Assembly: GCA_021108055.1 (NCBI GenBank) | Contig: JAIORR010000200.1 | Location: 1 to 11,338 of the forward strand | Length of the DNA: 11,338 nt | From: Candidatus Cloacimonadota bacterium | Lineage (GTDB): Bacteria > Cloacimonadota > Cloacimonadia > Cloacimonadales > TCS61 | Direction: 5' to 3' | Shown here: positions 1 through 8,200 of the stretch, one piece after another | Layout of the letters: every line of letters starts with the position of its first letter | How positions within the stretch are numbered: position 1 is the first letter of the stretch | Position numbers and translations under genes: made by a program | The notes under the pieces: model-generated | What the model saw: only the letters and a program-made list of their open reading frames with translations | Database searches by the model: none | What the model was told of the DNA's origin: nothing

Positions 1-1
1 T

Positions 2-796
2 TACATTAAATATGAAGATGTGTCTGTTTCGGGACTGCAGATCGGCGGACCTGTAAAATATTATGGAATTGACATCGGTAGAGTAGAAGATATAAAGATC
101 GATCGAGAAAACGTTGCAAATATCATTGTCGTTATCAGTGTGAAATCCGGAACACCACTTAAAGAAGATGTTAAAGCATCTCTGATCCCGATCGGAATTA
201 CCGGACTGCTGCAGGTGGAAATAACTGGTGGATCAAATGAAGCGGGATTTATCAAGCCAAAAACTTATATCCCGGCAGGAGTTTCTACTTTTGACAGCAT
301 CTCGGGCAAAGCTGAGATCTTAACAAAAAAAATGGAAATTCTACTTAACAATCTCGGAGAGATCACAAATAAAGAAAACCAACGGAAACTGAATAATATA
401 CTCTCAAATGTAGATTCCATTATAACTAAAAACCGACAGCCGGCATCAGATATTGTTTCCAATCTGGAGAGATCTACCACCGAATTGGCAGATATCACCA
501 GAGAATTGAATACTATTTTGCAAACAGGAAAAGTGCAGAATGTTATTACCAATGTAGAAAAAATATCCGATGAAATTGCAGAAGCAGATGTTGGAACTCT
601 ATTGAACAACCTCGATGAAACAATAAAAAAAATGAATGTAACACTTGCTCACATCGATGCAACGCATATGGAAAGCAGGCAGGATATTATCGATACGATC
701 GAAAATTTGAAGGAAACACTCGAATATCTGAATGAATTCTCCAGGCAGATAAGTGAAGACCCTTCGCTATTATTAAGAGCAAAGAAAAGAGAATAA
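2..796 (+). CDS. mlaD: MCE-domain (MlaD-like) lipid-transport protein, 5' end missing
   Basis: The reading frame is open from base 2, so the gene starts before the window; an internal GTG at 20 is not the true start, because the residues before it already belong to the MCE fold. The first visible residues match the MCE core: a SGLQIGGPVKYYGIDIGRV-type stretch, the strand/turn pattern in which a hydrophobic ligand tunnel is lined, then the closing strand around LLQVEITGG. The remainder, from about visible residue 100, is long, polar and helical, with heptad-like Leu/Ile spacing, and ends in EDPSLLLRAKKRE, similar to the DPS-x-LL tail common in MlaD/Ttg2C-type proteins. Known role of the family: an inner-membrane-anchored periplasmic hexamer that binds phospholipid and contacts MlaE. 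The N-terminal membrane anchor would lie upstream. It is followed 10 bases later by the auxiliary lipoprotein and then by mlaE and mlaF, which supports the call. MlaD, Ttg2C and generic MCE-family names are all compatible. Confidence 0.9.
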   Translation, partial: YIKYEDVSVSGLQIGGPVKYYGIDIGRVEDIKIDRENVANIIVVISVKSGTPLKEDVKASLIPIGITGLLQVEITGGSNEAGFIKPKTYIPAGVSTFDSISGKAEILTKKMEILLNNLGEITNKENQRKLNNILSNVDSIITKNRQPASDIVSNLERSTTELADITRELNTILQTGKVQNVITNVEKISDEIAEADVGTLLNNLDETIKKMNVTLAHIDATHMESRQDIIDTIENLKETLEYLNEFSRQISEDPSLLLRAKKRE

Positions 797-806
797 GGAA
801 GAAAAT

Positions 807-2945
807 ATGAAAAGATATATAAGATTTGTTTGCCTGTTATTATCAGTTGTTTTTTTCAGTTGTTCCGCCGGGGAACTTATTTCCCCCAATTATTATGTTC
901 TTGAATATTACAGTCATTCCGAAAAAGAGATACTGTATCAGAAAACACCTATCGATATTGCTGTATTTGTGCTTGATACAAAAATCCCGAGAACTTACGG
1001 AAAAAGCCAGATCGTTGTCAGGCACTTCGGCCCGCGTATCACTTATTCGGACTATGATATGTGGGGAGTCAAGCTTTCAAAGATCATTCCGGATCTGATA
1101 ACAAAAAGAATAAATAATTATAATCTTTTTAAATCGGCTCAAAGAGAGTATTTAACAGCTCGTCCCGAGTATGAGATCAGTACAACAATTAATAATATCG
1201 AATTATATAAATCCGAAACTATCCATCAAGCCCGTTTGAATATGGATTTTAAGTTGAGAAAAAGCGGAGAGCAAAGCAGTATAGTTGAATATTCAACGAA
1301 TATCGAAAAAGTTCTTTTGGCAGAAGATGTAGATACTTTCGTACAAACGATAAATGATATGATCCTTGAAGAAACTGATAATTTCGTAAGAAAGATCATC
1401 TTACATTTTGTTTTGGGAAAAGATGAAGATATTCCGCCTATTAAATTAGCAGAGGGAGTGGTTACATCGATGCTGGAAATCATTGATGAAGATATTGTCG
1501 GAGAAGGAAAAGGGCTTCTTTTATTACCGGCGATAACAAGAACAGAAAACGAACCGGTTTATAAAATAATCGATAAATACGGATATGAACAGTCGGGAAA
1601 GATGGGAACTCCCATTCCTCTTCTCGAAGGAACATATAAGATCGTATATGGTTCGGGAAAGCTCAATCAGTGGATAACGAAAGAAAATGTGAAGATAATT
1701 CCTCGATATAAAACAATTGTAGAACCAAACTGGGGTTGCCTGATTGTAGGCGTAATAGATGAAAAACGAAATTTTGCCAAAATAAGATATGAAGTTTTCG
1801 ATTTGGAAAATGGTGATAGTTATGGTAGTGAATTTCCTGCAGAAGAAGAAGTGGGTGAACAGGAAAAAGTATGGATATTAAAACCCGGTTATTACAAGGT
1901 TACAATAAATAATGAACCATTTAATACTTATACGGATTTTACAACAGTGCTGATTGAAGAAGGAAAAGTGCAGAAGTTGACGATAGTTGTTAATACAGAT
2001 GAAGATGGAAATCCAACTAACCTGGCTGGTGCAGGTATCTTGGAAGAAAGTTTTCTGGAAAGAACTTCCGGTAATCTGAAATTTTCCAGCTCGATCTATG
2101 CGAACTTTAATGTTAACAGCAATAACGAAGTCGATAAAGATAATCCGGAAACTACCATTACTACGAATGCTCAGTTGAATAACTATTTGATCTATGATAA
2201 AGAACCGGTTTTTTATAAAATGAAAAACTATATCGAAGTAGGTACATCCAAAACCACCGATACCGATTTCAGACTTGCAGCAGATGAATTTGATCTAAAG
2301 AACACATTTATTTATTATTTCCTGAAAGATTTTGGTTTCTATGGCAGGTTCGATCTGAATACCCATTTTTTCCGGGAAAATAATTTCAGTTCCAGTGAAT
2401 TCTATTACAAAAAGATCGATAATAATAATTATACTATCGAAGACAGTGTTCTAACAGATGAAGTTGAAGTCAAATCCCCTTTATATCCTTTAGTTATGAA
2501 AGAAGGAACAGGAATTAATTACCGGATGCTAAATTCTGCAAAAGCAGATTTAAACTTTAGAGCAGGCTTTGGAATGCGTCAGGAAATGAATAATGATTAT
2601 TATCAACTTGTAAGTGATAGTACCTGGACAGATTCTCTCCAAATTGAGCACAGGACCTATAATGAAATGGAATCTGAAAGCAAAACAGGTATAGAACTAT
2701 CTATTGAAGGAGATTTCCAGCTTCCATTAAATCTTACCTACAGTACGAATGCCGACTTCCTGTTTCCCTTCAGCAAAGAGGATGATTATTCTATGGAATG
2801 GGAAAATATAATTAATCTTAAATTATTTAAATATATTTCTTTAGATTATAAATTAACTTTTAAAAATAAACAACTGGAAATTGGAGATGACTATATTGTC
2901 ACAAAACATAGTCTTTTTCTCAGGATCACATACTTTCTTAAATAA
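807..2945 (+). CDS. PqiC-like ABC-transport auxiliary lipoprotein fused to a putative outer-membrane beta-barrel
   Basis: This is a 712-residue protein with ATG at 807 preceded by GGAAG at 797-801. It has an N-terminal signal with a lipobox-like VVFFSC and a probable lipidated Cys19; the box is imperfect, with Phe at -2 and -3. Residues about 27-205 resemble the ABC_trans_aux (PqiC) family: an opening YYVLEYY strand, an early beta segment, then a domain ending in a helix before the VRKIILHFVLG stretch. Residues about 234-309 and 310-397 look like two copies of a PEGA- or carboxypeptidase-regulatory-like beta module, each with an L-x-G-x-Y-K-V/I motif. Residues about 415-712 are alternating amphipathic strands rich in Tyr and Phe, ending in a strand with an aromatic residue near the terminus, as in DUF481/YdiY-like outer-membrane barrels. 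Ordinary PqiC-type proteins are only about 200 residues. The gene sits between the MCE protein and mlaE, so it is probably the outer-membrane end of this lipid transporter. The lipoprotein and aux-domain calls are fairly firm; the barrel is inferred from strand pattern. Confidence 0.75.
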   Translation: MKRYIRFVCLLLSVVFFSCSAGELISPNYYVLEYYSHSEKEILYQKTPIDIAVFVLDTKIPRTYGKSQIVVRHFGPRITYSDYDMWGVKLSKIIPDLITKRINNYNLFKSAQREYLTARPEYEISTTINNIELYKSETIHQARLNMDFKLRKSGEQSSIVEYSTNIEKVLLAEDVDTFVQTINDMILEETDNFVRKIILHFVLGKDEDIPPIKLAEGVVTSMLEIIDEDIVGEGKGLLLLPAITRTENEPVYKIIDKYGYEQSGKMGTPIPLLEGTYKIVYGSGKLNQWITKENVKIIPRYKTIVEPNWGCLIVGVIDEKRNFAKIRYEVFDLENGDSYGSEFPAEEEVGEQEKVWILKPGYYKVTINNEPFNTYTDFTTVLIEEGKVQKLTIVVNTDEDGNPTNLAGAGILEESFLERTSGNLKFSSSIYANFNVNSNNEVDKDNPETTITTNAQLNNYLIYDKEPVFYKMKNYIEVGTSKTTDTDFRLAADEFDLKNTFIYYFLKDFGFYGRFDLNTHFFRENNFSSSEFYYKKIDNNNYTIEDSVLTDEVEVKSPLYPLVMKEGTGINYRMLNSAKADLNFRAGFGMRQEMNNDYYQLVSDSTWTDSLQIEHRTYNEMESESKTGIELSIEGDFQLPLNLTYSTNADFLFPFSKEDDYSMEWENIINLKLFKYISLDYKLTFKNKQLEIGDDYIVTKHSLFLRITYFLK

Positions 2946-2948
2946 AAA

Positions 2949-4022
2949 ATGAAACTTAAAGATAAAACACTTACTTTAGAAGGAGAATTAACCAAATTCA
3001 CCGTTACAGCTTCATTACGGGAATTTTCTCAATTCAGAAACGAGACGATCGGCAAGATAGATATGAAGAAAGTAACTTTTGCCGATAGTGCCGGCATTGC
3101 TTTCCTTGATGAAATATATTTATCTCTGGGAGAAAATTCTCCGGCACTGATAAACATGAGCAACGAAATCGATAATGCTTTTAAAACTTTTTCTTCTCTC
3201 GATATTGAAAAAGTTGTAGTAAAAAAAACTATCAGCATTTTTGAATTTATTGGAAATGGCTTTTATAAATGGAGAAATTCTTCAAAAAATGCAATATATC
3301 TTTTAGCGGATATCTTCTATTGGTCTTTTGTGGGTATCTTTAATAAAAAGGGACAGCGTAAAGGTTCGGTAGTTCAGCAGAGTTTATTTATCGGTGTGGA
3401 TGCGTTCGGTATCATTGGCTTGTTATCGTTCATTCTGGGATTGATATTAGCTTTGCAATCTGCAGCTCAACTCCGCCAGTTTGGTGCAAATATTTTCGTG
3501 GCAGACCTGATGGCAATTTCTATGGTTACCGAAATGGGACCAATACTCACAGCGATCATTCTGGCAGGAAGAAGCGGCTCATCCATAGCTTCCGAGATAG
3601 CTACAATGAAAGTTACCGAAGAGATAGATGCTCTCAAAATGATGGCGATAAATCCTATCCGTTATGTTGTTGTGCCCAAATTTCACGCCATCACGATCTG
3701 CATTCCGCTTCTTGTAACTGCTTCTACCATCATCGGAATATTTGGTGGATTGATAGTTGCCGTCACATATCTCGATTTAAGTGCAATCGCATATTTCAAC
3801 AGAGTTATCGATGTCTTAACCTTGAAAGATGTACTGGTCGGTCTGGGAAAAAGTTATTTCTTTGCCTGGGTTATCGTTATCATAGGAAGTTATTACGGCT
3901 TCAATGTAAAAGGCGGAGCAGAAGGAGTCGGTAAGGTTACCACTCAATCTGTTGTAGCTTCAATTTTCTGGGTTATAATTCTGGATGCGATCAATAGTTT
4001 GATATTTTATTTTAAAGTATGA
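2949..4022 (+). CDS. mlaE: MlaE-family lipid ABC permease with fused N-terminal STAS (MlaB-like) domain
   Basis: This is a 357-residue fusion. Residues 1-100 form a STAS domain with the diagnostic D46-S47-A48-G49 loop (FADSAGIAFLDEI), the part that exists as the separate protein MlaB in E. coli. After a linker with an amphipathic segment (about 100-145), residues about 148-355 are the MlaE permease: several hydrophobic helices, GLILALQSAAQLRQFGA in the first, and the coupling-helix signature T194-E195-M196-G197-P198 followed by LAGRSGSSIASEIATMK and TEEIDALKMMAINPIRY. Family role: a dimeric inner-membrane permease that passes phospholipid to or from the MCE ring, driven by MlaF. The start follows the previous stop by three bases, and no Shine-Dalgarno sequence is visible upstream, so translation probably depends on reinitiation. 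The stop overlaps the mlaF start. STAS-MlaE fusions are known elsewhere in this permease family. Confidence 0.95.
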   Translation: MKLKDKTLTLEGELTKFTVTASLREFSQFRNETIGKIDMKKVTFADSAGIAFLDEIYLSLGENSPALINMSNEIDNAFKTFSSLDIEKVVVKKTISIFEFIGNGFYKWRNSSKNAIYLLADIFYWSFVGIFNKKGQRKGSVVQQSLFIGVDAFGIIGLLSFILGLILALQSAAQLRQFGANIFVADLMAISMVTEMGPILTAIILAGRSGSSIASEIATMKVTEEIDALKMMAINPIRYVVVPKFHAITICIPLLVTASTIIGIFGGLIVAVTYLDLSAIAYFNRVIDVLTLKDVLVGLGKSYFFAWVIVIIGSYYGFNVKGGAEGVGKVTTQSVVASIFWVIILDAINSLIFYFKV

Positions 4023-4762
4023 AGAAAGCAATAATATCAGTCAAGAACCTTGTAGCAAAATACGGTGACAAAATCGTTCTGGATGGTGTCTCCGTAGATG
4101 TTTATCCGCAGGAAATAACCGTTATTCTCGGTGGCAGCGGTTGCGGGAAAACAACACTGATAAAAAATATCCTCCGGCTTTATGAACCTTATTCCGGCTC
4201 GGTGAAAATATTCGGAAAAGAGGTTACCGGAATGGACGAACCGGAATATGATGAAATACTCAGTAAGATCGGAATGCTGTTCCAGAATGGTGCTCTTCTT
4301 AATTCGATCAGCATTTTTGATAACATATCTATTCCATTAGAGCAGCATACGAACCTTTCTGCTCAAATAATTGAAAAGATGATACGCGTTAAACTGAATC
4401 TCGTTAATCTTGGAGAATCCGCTAGTTCATTTCCATCCGAACTTTCCGGAGGGATGAAAAAAAGAGCTGCCCTGGCCAGAGCGATAGCATTAGATCCTGT
4501 CATACTGGTTTGTGATGAACCTTCTGCCGGACTGGATCCGCTTACAAGTGCATCTCTCGATGAACTGATAAAAAAATTAAAGAAACTTCTTAAAATGTCT
4601 ATCTTGATCGTCACTCATGAACTTGCCAGTATCCATAGAATTGCAGATAGAATAATATTTATCGATGACGGGAAGATCCTTTTCACCGGAACATTGAAAG
4701 AAGCAAAAATGTCGAAAGTACACGAAGTAGAAACTTTCTTCAGAGTTGGAAAATTTGATTAA
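4019..4762 (+). CDS. mlaF: MlaF-type ATPase of the MCE lipid ABC transporter
   Basis: This 247-residue ABC ATPase is of normal MlaF length. All ATPase motifs are present: Walker A GGSGCGKT at residues 38-45, Q-loop Gln89 (GMLFQNGALLNSISIFDNI, the MlaF-type text after the Q-loop), signature LSGGM at 142-146, Walker B ILVCDE at 162-167, D-loop SAGLD at 169-173, and H-loop His200. The catalytic glutamate E167 is intact, so it should hydrolyse ATP. It is expected to sit on the cytoplasmic face, bound to the MlaE coupling helices and regulated by the STAS domain fused to that permease. Its ATG overlaps the mlaE stop (ATGA, 4019-4022), and no separate SD is evident, pointing to coupled translation and fixed stoichiometry. 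The closest alternative would be another MCE-system ATPase, such as the Ttg2A/YrbF names, which are the same family. Confidence 0.96.
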   Translation: MKKAIISVKNLVAKYGDKIVLDGVSVDVYPQEITVILGGSGCGKTTLIKNILRLYEPYSGSVKIFGKEVTGMDEPEYDEILSKIGMLFQNGALLNSISIFDNISIPLEQHTNLSAQIIEKMIRVKLNLVNLGESASSFPSELSGGMKKRAALARAIALDPVILVCDEPSAGLDPLTSASLDELIKKLKKLLKMSILIVTHELASIHRIADRIIFIDDGKILFTGTLKEAKMSKVHEVETFFRVGKFD

Positions 4763-5229
4763 TGGTCTTACGAAAGCCAAATTTTTTATTAGATGAAAAT
4801 CTGAACCGTCTTGCCAAATGGCTGCGTTTACTTGGTTATGACGCTGCTGTGTATAAAAGCATAAGTTTTCATAATGCAATAAGATTGGCAAACAGAGAAC
4901 ACAGAATTTTTCTTACTCGAAGCAGAAAACTGGCAACCTCAAACCAGAAATTTTCGAGGAGGTTAATCATGTCGGTCGATCATCGTGATCAATTGAAAGA
5001 ACTGAACGATATTGTAACTGTAAAAGAGGAATATCTCTTCTCCCGATGTATTTTGTGTAATAAAAAATTATTTGATATTTCAAAGGAAAAAATAAAAGAA
5101 TTAATACCTGAATTTGTCTATGAAAGTTTAGATGAATTCAAGCTCTGTAGAAAATGCGGTAGGATTTTCTGGAAAGGTTCACATTACAAAGCTATAAAAA
5201 AAGAACTTAAGTATTTATTGACAGTTTAA
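4762..5229 (+). CDS. Mut7-C (DUF82) family PIN-like domain plus zinc-ribbon protein, catalytic acids partly substituted
   Basis: This 155-residue protein has two parts. Residues 7-90 match the Mut7-C PIN-like fold: FLLDENLNRLAKWLRLLGYD carries the family's opening Asp (D11) and the RLA-x-WLR-x-LG-x-D signature. Residues 96-141 form a zinc ribbon, C96-x2-C99 and C129-x2-C132, ending in the family-typical C-x2-CG-x-I-FWKGSH. Members are proposed RNases. Two positions that are usually acidic are changed here: the LTRD box reads LTRS (S54), and the preceding acidic pair region reads SFHN (35-38). Nuclease activity is therefore uncertain; nucleic-acid binding through the ribbon may remain. Its ATG overlaps the mlaF stop by one base (TAATG), with only a weak GGA upstream, so it is probably the last gene of the lipid-transport operon. 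No functional link with lipid transport is known to me. Confidence 0.85.
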   Translation: MVLRKPNFLLDENLNRLAKWLRLLGYDAAVYKSISFHNAIRLANREHRIFLTRSRKLATSNQKFSRRLIMSVDHRDQLKELNDIVTVKEEYLFSRCILCNKKLFDISKEKIKELIPEFVYESLDEFKLCRKCGRIFWKGSHYKAIKKELKYLLTV

Positions 5230-5246
5230 TTTCAAATAAATAAAAG
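5218..5246 (+). promoter_or_regulatory. Candidate sigma70-type promoter for the FN3/beta-helix gene
   Basis: A perfect TTGACA lies at 5218-5223, overlapping the last codons and stop of the Mut7-C gene. It is followed after 17 bases by TAAAAG (5241-5246), four of six matches to TATAAT. A transcript starting near 5253 would have a leader of about 35 bases that includes the GGAGG at 5277. The -10 is weak, and AT-rich DNA offers many chance matches, so this is only a candidate. Confidence 0.35.
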
Positions 5247-5276
5247 TTCTTAATAATTTTTATTAATAAAATTCTT

Positions 5277-5281
5277 GGAGG
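5277..5281 (+). promoter_or_regulatory. Ribosome binding site (GGAGG) that fixes a TTG start
   Basis: GGAGG is followed by six bases and then TTG at 5288. The residues after TTG (KKRVIIFIAIVF) form the charged and hydrophobic parts of a signal peptide, and no ATG occurs close by in frame, so the TTG start is well supported. Confidence 0.85.
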
Positions 5282-5287
5282 TAAAAA

Positions 5288-8200
5288 TTGAAAAAGAGAG
5301 TAATTATTTTCATTGCTATTGTTTTTGTAATTAGTAATTGTTTTGCACAGGGAACTTCCGAAGAATCATCAGCAAAAAAGAAAGAAAAAATTAAACTGGA
5401 GGAACCCGCAAATCTTTCTGCAAATGCAATAAACGATCAGTATATTTCCCTTAAATGGGAAGATAACTGCAATATCGAAAAAGGATATAAAATAGAACGA
5501 AAAGACAGCGGTGGAGACTATAAGGTTATTGCCACATTAAAGAAGAATTCAACCTCATACGTTGACGAAGGTCTTTCTTTTGGCAAAAAATATACGTATA
5601 GAGTGTTTTGCTATCTTGGTGAAACTAACTCGGGTTATTCAAAAAAAGTAACTATATATACGATTTTCCCTGGTCCAAGAGAATTCATCGTGAGCATAAT
5701 AAATGATCAATCTGTTAAACTTAACTGGATTGATGATTGCAGTTTCGAAGAAGGTTTCATTATAGAAAGAGCAGAGCAAAAAGGGGAGTTCACAGAAATA
5801 GTAAAAACTTCTCCAAACATTGTACATTACAGAGATGAAGGACTTTCGTCGGGCGTGAAATATACCTATAGAATTTATGCATTCACTTCGCTTAATAAAT
5901 CGGAATATTCAAATAAAGTAACGCTAACAACAGAGTTTCCATGTCCCACTGCTCTTGCAACAAAAGCAATCGATGATCAAACCATCAGGCTTACATGGAA
6001 AGATATGAGCGATTTTGAACAGGGGTTCAGGATCGAGCGAAAAGAAGCTGAAGGAGAATATTCACAAGTAGCAGAAGTAACACCAAATGCAACATATTAT
6101 ATCAATTCTGGTTTGACTAGCGGTAAGGTTTATTTCTACAGGATCAAAGCTTTTTCACCTGTAAATGAATCGGATTATTCGAACGAAGTATCAATTAAAA
6201 CGGAATTCCCTGTTCCCCAGAAATTAAGAATAACTCTTATCGATGATCAATCTTTAACAGTTTACTGGGAAGATAAAAACACATTTGTAGAAAGTTATAA
6301 ACTGGAACGAAAAGAAGAAGAAGGCGAATTTATATTGATAACAGAATTAGGTAAAAGCAAAAGATCATTCATCGATAAAGGATTAACCCTGGGGGTTCCT
6401 TACACATACCGGATAAAAGGTATATCCGCCTTGAACGAATCCGCTTATTCAAGTGAAATTACCGACAAAACTGTTTTTCCCGGACCAGGTAATCTTTATT
6501 ATGAAGAAATAAATGATCAATCACTCAAACTTTTCTGGGATGATAATTGTAAATTTGAAGAAGGTTTTCAATTAGAAAGGAAAGAAGAAGGTGGTGAATA
6601 TGAGAAAATAGCAGACATTCCTTCCAATACTACTTCTTATCAGGATAATGGATTAACATACGGAATTACTTACTATTATAGGACAGTAGCTGTCACTTCT
6701 GCTTCAGTATCACCTTATTCGAATGAAATATCCGCACATACGATTTTTCCTGAACCTTCGTATCTCTCTGCTGTTGTAGTTAACGACCAGTCTATAAAAA
6801 TATCCTGGGTAGATAACTGTATTTTTGATGAAGGTTTCCAGTTAGAAAGAAAAGATGATGACTGTGAATTTAATGTTATTGCCACTCTGGAAGAAAAAGT
6901 AACTTCTTTTCTGGACGAGGGGTTACGCTATAAAATCAAATATGTTTATCGAGTTGCTTCCATTACAAAATTAAATATATCTCTATACTCCAATGCAGTA
7001 CCTGTTACCACAATATTTCCCGGACCTACTTTTCTCACTGCCGAGGTCGTCGACGATCATACAGTTGCTCTTTATTGGGAAGATAACTGTGAATTTGAGA
7101 AAGGTTATAAACTGGAAAAGAAAATGGGTGAAGATGAATTTTCTTTGATTACAACCTTAAATGAAAGCATTACTTCTTATACAGATACGGGTCTATTATC
7201 CGGAAGAACATTTGTTTACAGAGTTTATGCATATTCATCCTTGAATGAATCCGATTATTCAAATTTTGAACAAATTGAAACAAGATTTCCCAAACCTACC
7301 GAATTGAATGCAACGATTGTTGGTGATTGTGAAATAAAACTCACCTGGGTTGATAACTGTTTCTTTGAGGATGGTTATCAAATTGAAAGAGGTACTAACG
7401 GAAATGATTTCACGGAAATAGGAAGAACAACATCCAATGTTATCTCTTATAATGATAAAGAATTACGTTATGGAACTGAATATTTTTACAGGATCAAGGG
7501 ATTCACGAGCGTTAATTCTTCCGATTATTCTGATGTTATAAAGAAAACAATGATTATCGATATTCCTGTGAATATTTCCTTAAGGATAGTTGGAGATGAA
7601 AAGATAAAAATATCCTGGGAAGATAACTATAGTATCGAAGATGGATTTAAAATAGAAAGAAGAACTGCTGACACTGGTTTTGAATTATACACAACTATTC
7701 CTGCAAATACTACTTTCTTTGTTGATTCGGATACAAAGATACACGAAAAATATTTTTACAGACTTTATTGTTATGTTAACCAGAATAGATCAGAATATTC
7801 AGATGAAATAAATGGAGTCTGTCATTATGGTAAACTTAGAGTTCCGGAAGATTTCCCGAAAATTCAAGAGGCTATCGATAGTGCGATCGATGGAAATCTG
7901 GTTATAGTCCAACCAGGAACTTATAAAGAAAATATTTATTTTAAAGGGAAGAGCATTACAGTGTGTTCACAATTTTTTATTACCGGAGAATCGTCTTATA
8001 TTTCCCGAACAATAATAGATGGAAATCGGAATGGAAGTGTGGTAAGTTTTGAAAACGCAGAAGATAGCAAATCGATCCTGACAGGATTTACAATAACAAA
8101 TGGAAGCGGTAATGATGCTATGGGTGGTGGTTTATTTATTTACCATGCAAGCCCGACCATACAACATTGTGCAGTAATCGATAATAATGCAGGTAAACTG

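Noticed and set aside
20..22. GTG at 20 as the start of the first gene
   Set aside because: Codons from base 2 onward already encode MCE-domain residues and no SD precedes the GTG; the true start is outside the window.
5250..5266. Inverted repeat TTAATAA-TTT-TTATTAA after the Mut7-C gene, considered as a terminator
   Set aside because: The stem has seven A-T pairs only and no stable core, and such repeats are expected by chance in this AT-rich gap. It may act weakly but cannot be supported.
5399..7828. Regular 270-bp spacing considered as a CRISPR or non-coding satellite array
   Set aside because: The repeats are in frame within one long gene, diverged at silent and replacement sites, and each encodes a complete FN3 domain.
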